From Microbacterium sp. 67-17 (GTDB taxonomy: Bacteria > Actinomycetota > Actinomycetes > Actinomycetales > Microbacteriaceae), in the NCBI RefSeq assembly GCF_001898325.1, contig NZ_MKTR01000025.1, forward strand, positions 1 to 61,997: a stretch of DNA of 61,997 nt, in the 5' to 3' direction. A model generated the notes under the pieces. That model was not told the DNA's origin, searched no databases, and saw only the letters and a list, made by a program, of their open reading frames with translations. This document shows, piece after piece, positions 8,015 through 17,154 of the stretch; position 1 is the first letter of the stretch; every line of letters begins with the position of its first letter. The position numbers were made by a program, and so were the translations under genes.

Positions 8015-8806
8015 ATGAGCACTCCGGTTCCGTCCGCGCCCGCGCAGCATCCGGCTCCCTCTGCCCTGCGGGTGGAGAAGCTGGGTCTGCAGATCGGCGG
8101 CGCGACAATTCTGAAGGATGTCGACCTCGATGTGGCCCCGGGTTCCCTGGTAGGCGTCATCGGGCCGAACGGTGCGGGCAAAACCACGCTGTTCAACGTC
8201 GTCTCCGGCATCATGACCCCCACAGCAGGTCGGGTTCTGATGAACGGTGAAGACATCACGAGGATGTCTGTGCCCGCCCGGGCGCGGGCGGGGCTGGGGC
8301 GCACCTTCCAAACCTCGAGCCTGTTTCCCAAGCTCAGCGTGCTCGAGAACGTGAGGCTCGCCGCCCAGGTGGCTGTCGGGCACGACTACTCGCTCTTCCA
8401 CTTTCCGGCGAGCAAGGATGCCGCAACCCGGCGCGCCTTGCAGAACCTCGAGGAAGTGGGCCTGACACACAAGCTCCTGACGCCAGCGGGAGACATCTCG
8501 CACGGTGACAAGCGCAAGCTCGAGATCGCGGTGCTCCTGGCGATGGATTCGAAGATCGTGCTGCTCGATGAGCCGATGGCCGGCGTGGCATCCGGCGATG
8601 TCGCGGGCCTGGTCGACAACATCCGTGAGCTGCAGGAGAGAACCGGATGCACGGTTCTGATGGTCGAACACCACATCGACGTGCTGATGGGGCTCGTTGA
8701 GAAGGTCGCCGTGATGTACTTCGGCTCGATCATTGCGTTCGACTCACCCGCAGAGATCATGGCCAACCCGCTCGTGCAGAGCGCCTACCTCGGGAACGCC
8801 GCATGA
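8015..8806 (+). CDS. ABC transporter ATP-binding protein, LivG type
   Basis: The 263-residue ATPase has Walker A GPNGAGKTT (residues 50-58), the branched-chain-transporter loop FQTSSLFPKLSVLENV, signature SHGDKRKLEIA and Walker B IVLLDEPMAGV. The GlyThr-rich LivG-type layout and the partner LivF gene identify it. It starts 12 bp after the receptor gene. The signature has SHG in place of the usual SYG or SGG, which is acceptable in this family. It energises import with the LivF-type subunit. Confidence 0.92.
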   Translation: MSTPVPSAPAQHPAPSALRVEKLGLQIGGATILKDVDLDVAPGSLVGVIGPNGAGKTTLFNVVSGIMTPTAGRVLMNGEDITRMSVPARARAGLGRTFQTSSLFPKLSVLENVRLAAQVAVGHDYSLFHFPASKDAATRRALQNLEEVGLTHKLLTPAGDISHGDKRKLEIAVLLAMDSKIVLLDEPMAGVASGDVAGLVDNIRELQERTGCTVLMVEHHIDVLMGLVEKVAVMYFGSIIAFDSPAEIMANPLVQSAYLGNAA

Positions 8807-9546
8807 GCGCCATCCTCGACGTCAGCGACCTGCGCTGCTCGATCGCCGGGCAACCTGTCGTCGAGAGCGTGACCTTCTCGGTTCCGGCCACCGGAATCAC
8901 CGCGGTTCTCGGGCGCAACGGCGTCGGCAAGACCTCGACGCTGCGCGGCATCCTGGGACTCATTCATCGCCGCGGCGAGGTCCGTCTTGCCGGCGAACGG
9001 ATCGACGCGCTCCCCACGCACCGGATCGTCCAGCGCGGCGTCGGGTACGTCCCGGAAGACCGTGAAGTGTTCGCCAAGCTCACGGTCGCCGAGAATCTTG
9101 CGTTGGCCGAACGGCAGCGCAACCCGCGCCGCGAGTTCGTCGCCGAGCTCTTCCCTGACCTCGTGAACCGTCGCGATCAGATGGCGGGCACGCTGTCTGG
9201 CGGACAGCAGCAGATGGTCTCGGTCGCCCGCGCACTGATGAACGACAACCAACTGCTGCTGGTCGACGAGCCGACCAAAGGCCTCGCCCCCAAGATCGTC
9301 ACCGAGGTGGCAGACGCCCTCGAAGAGGCTGCCAAGACGGTGCCGATCCTGCTGGTCGAACAGAACCTCGAGGTCGTGAAGCGCCTCGCGCACGATGCGA
9401 TCGTCATCGACAGTGGCCGCGTCGTCCACGTCGGACCCGCCCGCGAGATCCTCGACGACGAGGACCTCACCCAGCGCTTGCTCGGTGTCCACGCCGAGCG
9501 GCAGGCGGATGCCGGAACCGCACCATCCTCGGAGGCGCACTCGTGA
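8803..9546 (+). CDS. ABC transporter ATP-binding protein, LivF type
   Basis: The 247-residue ATPase has Walker A GRNGVGKTS (residues 37-45), the LivF-typical GVGYVPEDREVFAKLTVAENL, signature LSGGQQQMVSVARAL and Walker B LLLVDEPTKGLAP. Start and stop overlap neighbouring genes by four bases on both sides. It should form a heterodimer with the LivG-type ATPase. The last 20 residues (after HAERQ) are a polar tail. Confidence 0.92.
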   Translation: MSAILDVSDLRCSIAGQPVVESVTFSVPATGITAVLGRNGVGKTSTLRGILGLIHRRGEVRLAGERIDALPTHRIVQRGVGYVPEDREVFAKLTVAENLALAERQRNPRREFVAELFPDLVNRRDQMAGTLSGGQQQMVSVARALMNDNQLLLVDEPTKGLAPKIVTEVADALEEAAKTVPILLVEQNLEVVKRLAHDAIVIDSGRVVHVGPAREILDDEDLTQRLLGVHAERQADAGTAPSSEAHS

Positions 9547-10418
9547 GCACCATCATCCTGACGCTCGTGACCGGTGTCGGTCTCGGCGCCCTCTACTTCC
9601 TCGTCGCCTCGGGGCTCAGCCTCATCTATGGCCTCATGCACGTCCTCAACTTCGCGCACGGTGCGTTCCTGACCCTCAGCGCCTTCCTCGGATGGATGGT
9701 CGCGCAGGCGCTCGGGACCGAGTCCTGGTGGTCGTTCCTGGTCTCGATCCTGGTCGGCGCCGCCGTCGGTGCCGTTTTCGCGACTCTCACCGAACTCGTC
9801 CTGATCCGCCCCCTCTACGAGCGACACATCGAGCAAGTGCTCGTCACGGTAGGACTCTCGTTCGCCGCCGTCGCCCTGTTCGAAGGGGTGTGGGGCACTG
9901 ACGCCATTCCGATCTCGGGGCCGCCGTGGCTCAAAGAAACGACCGAGATCCTCGGTGCACGCATCCCCAACGTGTACTGGATCCTGATGCTCGCCGCCGG
10001 ACTCGTTCTGGCAGCACTGGTGCTGTTCCTCAAGAAGACGAGGTACGGCATGATCATCCGCGCCGGCGTCGAGAACCGCTCGATGGTGACGGCGCTCGGG
10101 ATCGACGTCCGGCGCTCGTTCACACTCGTCTTCGCGATCGGTGGGGCAGCTGCCGGCATCGGCGGCGTGCTGGCGATGCACTACTCGACCTTCGTCTCGG
10201 CGCACCTCGGATCGACGCTGCTGATCTTCGCGTTCATCGTCACGGTCGTCGGCGGCCTCGGGTCGCTGACTGGGGCGGCGGTGGCATCCGTGCTGGTTGC
10301 CGTGCTGCAGCAGTTCGCGAACTTCTACCTCGGCGGCACCGGAGACTTCATCGTCGTCATCCTGCTGGCGGTCGTGCTGCTCGTACGACCCTCTGGACTT
10401 CTCGGGAGGAAGGCATGA
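9543..10418 (+). CDS. ABC transporter permease, LivH type
   Basis: The 291-residue membrane protein has about eight helices. LivH-family motifs include GLSLIYGLMHVLNFAHGAFL near residue 22, a charged ERHIEQVLVTVGLSF loop and the permease signature GIDVRRSFTLVFAIGGAAAG. GTG at 9543 overlaps the livF stop. It pairs with the next gene to form the transmembrane channel. Confidence 0.92.
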   Translation: MSTIILTLVTGVGLGALYFLVASGLSLIYGLMHVLNFAHGAFLTLSAFLGWMVAQALGTESWWSFLVSILVGAAVGAVFATLTELVLIRPLYERHIEQVLVTVGLSFAAVALFEGVWGTDAIPISGPPWLKETTEILGARIPNVYWILMLAAGLVLAALVLFLKKTRYGMIIRAGVENRSMVTALGIDVRRSFTLVFAIGGAAAGIGGVLAMHYSTFVSAHLGSTLLIFAFIVTVVGGLGSLTGAAVASVLVAVLQQFANFYLGGTGDFIVVILLAVVLLVRPSGLLGRKA

Positions 10419-11530
10419 GCATCCGTCGATACTGGCCGGCCCTCGTCGGCGTCGGGCTCGTGATCTTCATGGCGGTTCTGCCGCTGCTGAACATCTCGAT
10501 TCCCGGCATCCTTCCGACCCCCACCTACCAGCCCGGCACCCTCGCGCTGCTCTCGCTGTGCATGGTGTTCGCCTCGCTCGCACTGTCGTACAACCTGCTG
10601 CTGGGGACCTCCGGGATGCTGTCTTTCGGGCACGCCCTCTACTTCGGCGCCGGTGCCTATGGCCTCGGCATCGCGCTCGAGCACTTCGGGGTACCCCTGT
10701 TCCCCGGCGTGTTCGTGGCCCTGATCGGAGGAATGATCATCGCCTTCGTCACGGGCGCGGTCGCCATGCGCGTCTCGGGAATCCCCTTCGCGATGGTCAC
10801 GCTCGCGTTCGCGCAGGCCGGCTCCGTGCTCGTCCGCCGCAACTCCGCGATCACGGGCGGTGAGGAGGGGCTGAGCCTAAACACCGAGCAGGTTCCCGAC
10901 TTCCTCGTCGGCGTGATCAACACGCGCAACCTGTATTGGTTCGCCCTAGCGGTATTGGTGATCGTGTACCTCGTGACGCTCTGGGTCGATACCTCTCGCC
11001 TCGGTCACCTCGCCCGGGCCACCCGCGAGAACGAGCAGCGCGTTCGGGTCCTGGGCCTGCGGCCCTACAGGGTGCGACTCATCGTCTTCGTGATCGCCGC
11101 GGTGCTCGCGAGCCTGGCCGGGGTCGCCTACATGCTGCTGCAGTCGGGAACAGTTCCGCGCTCCGTCTCGGCCGATCTCACCATCACGGTGCTCGTCATG
11201 GTCGTGCTCGGTGGCGTCGGATTCCGGTGGGGTGCGATCGTCGGGGGAGTGCTGTACACCCTGCTCGATCAGCGGCTCACAGTGCTCGCCGGCTCTGAAG
11301 CCATCGCGTCGCTGCCCGACTTCCTGCGCATCCCCCTATCGGAGCCGCTGTTCCTGCTCGGGGCGCTGTTCATCATCGTCGTCATGTTCCTGCCCGGCGG
11401 CATCGCCGGCACGATCGACGGCTGGTGGCGTCGTCGTCACGGCGAACGTCACGTGCGCGATAGTCTGCGGAGCATCGACGACGCGGAGGCAGATGCCGAT
11501 GCGGTCGGTGCCTCGGAGGTTCGAGCGTGA
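10415..11530 (+). CDS. ABC transporter permease, LivM type
   Basis: The 371-residue membrane protein is a LivM-type permease: SYNLLLGTSGMLSFGHALYF near residue 50, NEQRVRVLGLRPYRVRLIVF in the coupling region, and a charged C-terminal tail of about 45 residues rich in Asp/Ala. ATG at 10415 overlaps the livH stop; RBS GGGAGGA is at 10404-10410. The tail beyond the last helix is longer than usual and may contact the ATPases. Confidence 0.92.
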   Translation: MSIRRYWPALVGVGLVIFMAVLPLLNISIPGILPTPTYQPGTLALLSLCMVFASLALSYNLLLGTSGMLSFGHALYFGAGAYGLGIALEHFGVPLFPGVFVALIGGMIIAFVTGAVAMRVSGIPFAMVTLAFAQAGSVLVRRNSAITGGEEGLSLNTEQVPDFLVGVINTRNLYWFALAVLVIVYLVTLWVDTSRLGHLARATRENEQRVRVLGLRPYRVRLIVFVIAAVLASLAGVAYMLLQSGTVPRSVSADLTITVLVMVVLGGVGFRWGAIVGGVLYTLLDQRLTVLAGSEAIASLPDFLRIPLSEPLFLLGALFIIVVMFLPGGIAGTIDGWWRRRHGERHVRDSLRSIDDAEADADAVGASEVRA

Positions 11531-13095
11531 GCAACGACGTACAAGACGAGTCGCACACGATCGGCCGGTGGCTGGTCGAGCGCGCCGCGCACACACCGCA
11601 TCGTGTTGCGATCGACGATCGCGGGGTGACGATCACCTACGGCGAGCTGGCCGACCGGGCGCGAGAACTCGCCGGGAGCCTCGCCGGGGCAGGCTTCGGC
11701 CCGGGATCGCGCATCGCGACGCTCGCGGGTAACTCCATCGACCACGTCGTGCTCTTCTTCGGATGCGCCTTGGTCGGAGCCGCGTTCGTTCCGCTCTCGT
11801 GGCGCCAGAGCACGCGGGAACTGGTCGACACGCTCGGCCGCAGCGATCCGCAGCTGCTGGTGGTCGATGACGAGTTCGCCGTTTCCGCAGGCGAGGCCAT
11901 CCGCGAACTGCCAGAGCCCCCGCTGATGACGGCTCTGGGCACCGCAGGGATCGAGCGCGTCGTTCCGCCGGCTCGCGACCCGCGGCCAGCCCGACCGGTG
12001 CGTGACGATGACCCACTGTTGATCGTGTTCACCTCGGGGAGCGAGGCCGCGCCTAAGGGCGTCATCCTCACCCACGCCAACTGCTTCTGGAACAACCTGG
12101 CCCTCGGGCGCGCGCTGCCGCTGGGGGAGGGAGATGTCGTCCTCACCGTCCTGCCGCAGTTCCACGTCGCTGCCTGGAACTGTCAGCCGCTGCTCGCGTG
12201 GTGGGGCGGGGCAACAGTCGTGCTCGAGCGCTCGTTCGACACCGAGCGGGTGCTGCAGCTCATCCGAGAGCGCAGTGTCACCGCGATGATGGGCGTGCCG
12301 ACGCAGTATGCGATGCTTGCCGATTCCCGTGGCTGGGACGCGAGTGATCTGTCCTCGATTCGCCTGGCGCTCGTGGGTGGGGCCACTCTTCCCGGCGCGG
12401 TTCGGGACGCCTGGCAGGCCCGGGGGGTCGAGCTGGTGCAGGGCTATGGGCTTACCGAAGCAGGCCCCAACGTGCTGCATTGCCCGACAGGTAGTACCGG
12501 CGGCCATGAAGGTGCGGTCGGTCGGCCGTATCCTCATGTCAGCGTCCAGGTCGTCGATCCCGACACACTGCTTCCCCTCCGCGGGGACGCGACAGGGGAG
12601 CTTTGGGTCCGAGGACCGAGCGTGTTCGCGGGGTACCTCGGTGATCCGGATGCCACGGCCCGGGCCATGCACGGAGACTGGTTGCGCACCGGCGATCTCG
12701 TCCACCGCGACCGCGACGGCGTGTTCACCGTCGTCGATCGGCTCAAAGACATCTTCATCTCCGGCGGCGAGAACGTCGCCCCCGCCGAGGTCGAGCACGC
12801 GCTGTGTCTGCATCCCCTCGTCACCGGCGCGGCCGTTGTCGGCGTCGCCGACCCGGTGTGGGGCGAACGGGGCGTCGCCTTCGTTACGCTTCGAACGGGC
12901 GCGCTCGTCTCCCAGGACGAGATCTTTGCTCACGCGCGGCGCACCCTCGCCGCCTTCAAAGTTCCCATCGCTGTCGAGATCGTCGACCGGTTGCCTCGGT
13001 CGTCGATCGACAAGCTGGCCAGGTCGCGCCTCCGCGAGCGTGCCAGTGCGATCGTGGCATCGGCTCAGGAGGTGTCGCATGAGCGTTTCCGTTGA
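11527..13095 (+). CDS. AMP-dependent acyl-CoA synthetase/ligase
   Basis: The 522-residue ANL-superfamily enzyme has the P-loop FTSGSEAAPKGVILTHAN (about 167-184), the motif GYGLTEAGP, the hinge region LRTGDLVHRDRDGVF followed by DRLKDIFISGGENV, and the C-terminal catalytic Lys in SSIDKLARSRLR. It activates a carboxylic acid to its CoA ester with ATP. The substrate cannot be read from sequence; short or medium acyl or hydroxyacyl acids fit the neighbours. GTG at 11527 overlaps the livM stop. Its placement directly after the importer implies activation of the imported compound or of a hydrolysis product. Confidence 0.88.
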   Translation: MSNDVQDESHTIGRWLVERAAHTPHRVAIDDRGVTITYGELADRARELAGSLAGAGFGPGSRIATLAGNSIDHVVLFFGCALVGAAFVPLSWRQSTRELVDTLGRSDPQLLVVDDEFAVSAGEAIRELPEPPLMTALGTAGIERVVPPARDPRPARPVRDDDPLLIVFTSGSEAAPKGVILTHANCFWNNLALGRALPLGEGDVVLTVLPQFHVAAWNCQPLLAWWGGATVVLERSFDTERVLQLIRERSVTAMMGVPTQYAMLADSRGWDASDLSSIRLALVGGATLPGAVRDAWQARGVELVQGYGLTEAGPNVLHCPTGSTGGHEGAVGRPYPHVSVQVVDPDTLLPLRGDATGELWVRGPSVFAGYLGDPDATARAMHGDWLRTGDLVHRDRDGVFTVVDRLKDIFISGGENVAPAEVEHALCLHPLVTGAAVVGVADPVWGERGVAFVTLRTGALVSQDEIFAHARRTLAAFKVPIAVEIVDRLPRSSIDKLARSRLRERASAIVASAQEVSHERFR

Positions 13096-13768
13096 AGATG
13101 AGGATGTCACGCCGGTCTCGTCGGCCACGGGTCGGCCCCTGACCAAGCGGGGTGAGGCAACGCGGCGCCGGCTACTCGAGGCTGCCGAGACGGTATTCGC
13201 CGATCAGGGGTATCACGAGGCATCCATCGTCAAGATCACCGAGCGCGCCGGCATCGGCCTCGGAACGTTCTACCTCTACTTCGACAGCAAGCAGGCGATC
13301 TTCGAAGCGCTCGTGATCGATCTGAACCGGCGGGTTCGGCACTCGATGTCGGAAGCGATGGCTGGAGCGTCGAGCCGGCTCGAAGCCGAACGCGCGGGCT
13401 TTGCCGGGTTCTTCCGTTTCACGGCCGCGCATCCCGCGCTCTACCGCGTCGTGCGCGAGGCGGAGTTCGTCTCACCCGAAACACTGCGACTGCACTACAC
13501 CCGCATCGTCGAGGGGTACGAAGCGGGGCTCCGTGCCGCCCAGGGGAGCGGGGATGTCGACCCCGCGCTCGATCCCGAGGTCACAGCATGGGCACTCATG
13601 GGCATGGGAGAGCTGATCGGCATGCGGTTCCTGCTCTGGGAGCGGGATGCCGAGGGTCGCCCGCCCGCCGAGCTTGACCCCGCCGTGATGGCGTCGATGT
13701 CAACCCTTATCGACAACGCGCTCGCGCCCCGGACGGGCGGGCCGACAAGCACGAAGGAGTCCCGATGA
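13079..13768 (+). CDS. TetR-family regulator of the uptake/catabolic operon
   Basis: The 229-residue protein has a TetR helix-turn-helix (RRRLLEAAETVFADQGYHEA, then IVKITERAGIGLGTFYLYF) at residues 20-70 and a ligand domain with AHPALYRVVREAEFV, a segment common in regulators of acyl-CoA or fatty-acid genes. ATG at 13079 has AGGAGG upstream and overlaps the ligase gene by 17 bp. The stop overlaps the next start. It probably controls the whole operon from the palindromes at 6735-6769 and may sense the CoA ester made by the ligase. Confidence 0.87.
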   Translation: MSVSVEDEDVTPVSSATGRPLTKRGEATRRRLLEAAETVFADQGYHEASIVKITERAGIGLGTFYLYFDSKQAIFEALVIDLNRRVRHSMSEAMAGASSRLEAERAGFAGFFRFTAAHPALYRVVREAEFVSPETLRLHYTRIVEGYEAGLRAAQGSGDVDPALDPEVTAWALMGMGELIGMRFLLWERDAEGRPPAELDPAVMASMSTLIDNALAPRTGGPTSTKESR

Positions 13769-14517
13769 CCGAGAAGGACCTTGCGGGGCGACGGGCCCTG
13801 GTCACCGGCGGCGCGAGTGGCATCGGCTTTGCGTGCGCGACCGAGTTCGCCTCCCGGGGCGCAACTGTCGTCGTTGCCGACCTCAACGCGGATGCCGCTC
13901 ACGCAGCTGCCGAACAGATCGGCGGCGAAGCCTGGGTCGTCGACCTCTCTGACACCGAAGCGCTCGATGACCTGAGCCTCGAGGTCGACATCCTGGTCAA
14001 CAATGCCGGCATCCAGCGCGTGAGCCCCATCGCCGAGTTCGACCCGGGAACGTATCGAATGATGATGCGGCTGATGCTCGAATCGCCGTTCCTGCTGGTG
14101 CGCGCCGCCCTCCCGCACATGTACGCGAACGGTTGGGGCCGGATCATCAACATCTCCAGCGCGCACGGGCTGCGCGCGAGTCCCTTCAAGGTCGCGTACG
14201 TGTCGGCCAAGCACGGCCTGGAGGGACTCTCGAAGGTGACGGCGCTCGAGGGCGGGCCGCACGGCGTCACCAGCAACTGCATCAACCCGGCTTACGTGCG
14301 AACACCGCTCGTCGAGAAGCAGATCGCCGATCAGGCCAAGGTGCACGGGATTCCCGAAGACGAGGTCGTCGAGAAGATCATGCTCACCGAGACCGCCGTG
14401 AAGCGCCTCGTGGAGTCGGACGAAGTCGCATCCCTGGCGGGATGGCTCGCCTCCGACAAAGCCGGTATGGTCACTGGCGCTTCATACACGATGGACGGCG
14501 GGTGGACCGCACGATGA
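13765..14517 (+). CDS. 3-hydroxybutyrate dehydrogenase (SDR family)
   Basis: The 250-residue SDR has the NAD site GGASGIGFA, NNAGIQRVSPIAEF, the catalytic Ser in INISSAHG and the YVSAKHG Tyr/Lys pair. Features specific to D-3-hydroxybutyrate dehydrogenases are the lid NPAYVRTPLVEKQIADQAKV, then HGIPEDEV, then TAVKRLVE. The reaction oxidises D-3-hydroxybutyrate to acetoacetate with NAD+. The gene is coupled to the TetR gene (ATGA) and to the hydrolase gene. With the CoA-transferase and thiolase nearby it makes a complete ketone-body route to acetyl-CoA. Confidence 0.9.
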   Translation: MTEKDLAGRRALVTGGASGIGFACATEFASRGATVVVADLNADAAHAAAEQIGGEAWVVDLSDTEALDDLSLEVDILVNNAGIQRVSPIAEFDPGTYRMMMRLMLESPFLLVRAALPHMYANGWGRIINISSAHGLRASPFKVAYVSAKHGLEGLSKVTALEGGPHGVTSNCINPAYVRTPLVEKQIADQAKVHGIPEDEVVEKIMLTETAVKRLVESDEVASLAGWLASDKAGMVTGASYTMDGGWTAR

Positions 14518-15422
14518 GCGCGCACACCTATCGCACTGTCGACGTCGCCGTCCCCGGGGGTGACCTTCACGTCGGTGTCTGGGACCCGGTGGCTCCGCAG
14601 ACCGCGCAGGTGCTCCTCGTCCACGGGGTCACCTCATCGCACCTGGCTTGGCCGTTCGTCGTCGAAGAGCTCCCCGGGATTCGTGCCATCGCCCCCGACC
14701 TTCGCGGGCGCGGACGCAGCAATGAGGTCGCGGGACCTGCGGGTCTCGCGGCCCACGCCGACGACCTGGCGGCTGTGCTCGACGATCTCGGAATCGAGAG
14801 CATCCCGGTCGTCGGGCACTCGATGGGCGCCTTCGTGTCGGTCGTTTTCGCGCACCGGCATCCGTCTCGCGTCGAGAGCCTGTTGCTCATCGACGGAGGG
14901 CTGCCCCTCGACGTTCCCGCGGGTATGGATGCCGATGCCGTCGCCGACTACGTGCTGGGACCGACCGCGGCGCGACTGTCGATGCGGTTTGGATCGATCG
15001 ATGACTATCTCGAGTTCTGGCGCCCACACCCCGCCTTCGCGCACGCCTGGTCTCCCGAGCTCGAGAGCTACTTCGCCTACGACCTCGTCGAGGACGGATC
15101 GGGAATGCTGCGACCGGCGACGAGCTACGCGACGATGGTCGACGACACTGTCGACATGAACACGGGATCCGCACTCCCGGAGGCACTCGCCGACCTGCAG
15201 CATCCGGCTGCTCTCATCACGGTGCCGCGCGGACTGCAGAACGAGGAGCCCGGGCTCTACGCACCGGAGTACCTCGAGGGCGTTCTCGCGGCGTATCCGA
15301 GCATCAAGCACACGCGGCTCGATGACCTCAACCACTACACGATCGTGATGAGTGAGCCGGGTGCGGCTGTCGTCGGTGAAGCGGTCCGGGCGCTCGTTGC
15401 GCACGAGCATCCCGTGGGGTGA
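14514..15422 (+). CDS. Alpha/beta-fold hydrolase, possibly an ester or oligomer hydrolase
   Basis: The 302-residue protein has the oxyanion motif LLVHGVTSSHLAW, APDLRGRGRS, the nucleophile elbow VVGHSMGAF with Ser at about 102, and a catalytic His in DDLNHYTIV near the C-terminus. No signal peptide is present, so it acts inside the cell. ATG at 14514 overlaps the dehydrogenase stop. Because it is in the same operon, hydrolysis of an imported 3-hydroxybutyrate ester or oligomer is an attractive guess. The sequence alone only supports a generic serine hydrolase. Confidence 0.82.
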   Translation: MSAHTYRTVDVAVPGGDLHVGVWDPVAPQTAQVLLVHGVTSSHLAWPFVVEELPGIRAIAPDLRGRGRSNEVAGPAGLAAHADDLAAVLDDLGIESIPVVGHSMGAFVSVVFAHRHPSRVESLLLIDGGLPLDVPAGMDADAVADYVLGPTAARLSMRFGSIDDYLEFWRPHPAFAHAWSPELESYFAYDLVEDGSGMLRPATSYATMVDDTVDMNTGSALPEALADLQHPAALITVPRGLQNEEPGLYAPEYLEGVLAAYPSIKHTRLDDLNHYTIVMSEPGAAVVGEAVRALVAHEHPVG

Positions 15423-15448
15423 CGGGGTCACCGTTCGCCCGAATCGTC

Positions 15449-16234
15449 TCAGCCGCGTGCCGCCGCCACCCGCGTCGTGAGCTGGTGGGCGTGGGCAAGC
15501 AGGATGCGGCCGAGCTCGGGGAGCCGGTCGGGACCGAATCGGAACTCGACTCCCGTGAGGCTCAGCGCCCACTGCGGGTGCCCCTCGCGCGTGAAGACCG
15601 CAGCTCCCACCCCGAAGCTCCCCTCCACGATCAGGCCCGGGTTGACGGCATAGCCGCGCTCGTGCGTCTCACGCAGGCGCCCTCGAAGCCGCGGTGGGGC
15701 GTGAGCTACGCCCCACCGCTCCGACAGCTCGGGATGCCGCTCGAAATAGGCGTCCACATCGTGGTCTGGGAGGAACGACAGAATCGCGAGTCCCGCCGAG
15801 GCGACGCCCAGAGGAAACCGCACCCCCTCAGCCAGCACGAACGAGCGGATGGGAAAGCTTCCCTCCTCGCGCAGCAGACATACTGTCTCGTCGCCCCGAC
15901 GGACCGAGAGGAAGGCGCTCTCCTCGGTGCGCACCGCGAGCGAGCGCACGATGTCGCGAGCGAGGCTCGTGATGTCATAGCGCGATGCCGCGGCCGCGCC
16001 CATGAGATAGAGCTCGGGACCCGGCATCCAGGTGCCACGTGCCTCGTCTTGGTCGACGAGCCCTTCGTGGCGCAGCGCGGTGAGGAGCCGGTGGGTGGTC
16101 GGCCGAGTGAGGTCTGCCCGCCGCGCCAACTCCGACACGGTCAGTCCCGCGGCGCCCCCTGCCGACACCAAGCGCAGCAACGCGGCTGCGCGCGCGATCG
16201 CCTGCGCGCCCGGCACGGATCGATGGGTGTCCAT
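15449..16234 (-). CDS. IclR-family regulator
   Basis: The 261-residue protein has an N-terminal winged helix (RAAALLRLVSAGGAAGLTVS, then ELARRADLTRPTTHRLLTAL, about residues 12-55) and an IclR effector domain (ESAFLSVRRGDETVCL, GVRFPLGVASAGLAIL, GYAVNPGLIVEG). ATG at 16234 gives the usual IclR length; the open frame upstream crosses the operator. It is divergent from the CoA-transferase genes and convergent with the hydrolase operon. It likely regulates scoA-scoB-thiolase in response to a keto or hydroxy acid. The operator directly abuts its start codon. Confidence 0.87.
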   Translation of the reverse strand: MDTHRSVPGAQAIARAAALLRLVSAGGAAGLTVSELARRADLTRPTTHRLLTALRHEGLVDQDEARGTWMPGPELYLMGAAAASRYDITSLARDIVRSLAVRTEESAFLSVRRGDETVCLLREEGSFPIRSFVLAEGVRFPLGVASAGLAILSFLPDHDVDAYFERHPELSERWGVAHAPPRLRGRLRETHERGYAVNPGLIVEGSFGVGAAVFTREGHPQWALSLTGVEFRFGPDRLPELGRILLAHAHQLTTRVAAARG

Positions 16235-16267
16235 GATGTGGACGGTAGTCGCGGTGGTGTCCACATC
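16235..16267. promoter_or_regulatory. Putative IclR operator, long perfect inverted repeat
   Basis: GATGTGGAC (16235-16243) and GTCCACATC (16259-16267) are perfect 9-bp arms with a 15-bp spacer. They start at the base next to the iclR ATG, in the divergent gap before the CoA-transferase genes. The position suits autoregulation and control of both directions. Confidence 0.6.
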
Positions 16268-16373
16268 GCAAGCGGATGCTGGCGTCAGCGCGTGCCGCGC
16301 GGCAACGATGGCCATGCGGGTGCGGCGCAATGCGGCGACCCGGAACGAACCGGCAGACCAAAGGAGTTCATCC

Positions 16374-17153
16374 GTGATCGACAAGACCTGGGAGTCGCCG
16401 GCCGCGGCCGTCGCCGACATCCCCGACGGCGCAACCCTCGCCGTCGGTGGGTTCGGCCTATCGGGCAACCCGATGGCACTGATCGAAGCCCTGCACGCCC
16501 GCGGCGTCGGCGACCTGTCGATCGTGTCCAACAACTGCGGCGTGGATGACTGGGGCCTCGGCATCCTGCTCGCCGACAAGCGCATCCGCAAGATGACCTC
16601 GTCGTACGTGGGTGAAAACAAGGAGTTCGAGCGGCAGTTCCTCTCGGGTGAACTCGAGCTCGAGCTGACCCCTCAGGGGACCCTCGCCGAGAAGCTGCGC
16701 GCTGGCGGCGCCGGGATCGCCGCGTTCTACACGCAGACCGGTGTGGGAACGCAGGTCGCCGAAGGCGGATTGCCGCGTCGCTATGACGGGTCCGGTGGCG
16801 TCGCCGTCGCCTCACCGGTGAAGGACGTGCGCACGTTCGAGGTGTCGGGTCGCGAGCGCGAGTATGTGCTCGAGGAAGCGATCGTCACCGACTACGCCCT
16901 GGTCCATGCGCTCCGGGGCGACCGCCACGGCAACCTCGTCTTCAACAAGGCAGCTCGAAACTTCAACCCGCTCGCCGCGATGGCCGGCCGGATCTGCATC
17001 GTGCAGGTCGAGGAACTGGTCGAGCCGGGTCGGATCGATCCGGATGCCGTGCACCTGCCCGGCGTCTACGTCCACCGCATCGTCGAAGTGGGTCCCGACA
17101 TTGAAAAGCGCATCGAGCGACGCACTGTCTCGGTGACCCCGGAAGGAGCCTGA
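16374..17153 (+). CDS. scoA: 3-oxoacid CoA-transferase subunit A (succinyl-CoA:acetoacetate type)
   Basis: The 259-residue protein has the family I CoA-transferase alpha-subunit start with [30 protein letters not shown], a long [20 protein letters not shown] segment and FNPLAAMAG. It moves CoA from succinyl-CoA to acetoacetate together with subunit B. GTG at 16374 follows AAGGAG at 16361-16366. The open frame extends upstream, but only this start has an RBS and fits the family. It is downstream of the divergent IclR operator. An oxoadipate substrate (PcaI) is possible, but the thiolase and 3-hydroxybutyrate dehydrogenase favour acetoacetate. Confidence 0.87.
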   Translation: MIDKTWESPAAAVADIPDGATLAVGGFGLSGNPMALIEALHARGVGDLSIVSNNCGVDDWGLGILLADKRIRKMTSSYVGENKEFERQFLSGELELELTPQGTLAEKLRAGGAGIAAFYTQTGVGTQVAEGGLPRRYDGSGGVAVASPVKDVRTFEVSGREREYVLEEAIVTDYALVHALRGDRHGNLVFNKAARNFNPLAAMAGRICIVQVEELVEPGRIDPDAVHLPGVYVHRIVEVGPDIEKRIERRTVSVTPEGA

Positions 17154-17154
17154 A

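Noticed and set aside
7154..8674. 506-residue minus-strand frame opposite livJ and livG
   Set aside because: Shadow of conserved transporter genes; His/Arg/Asp-rich antisense translation.
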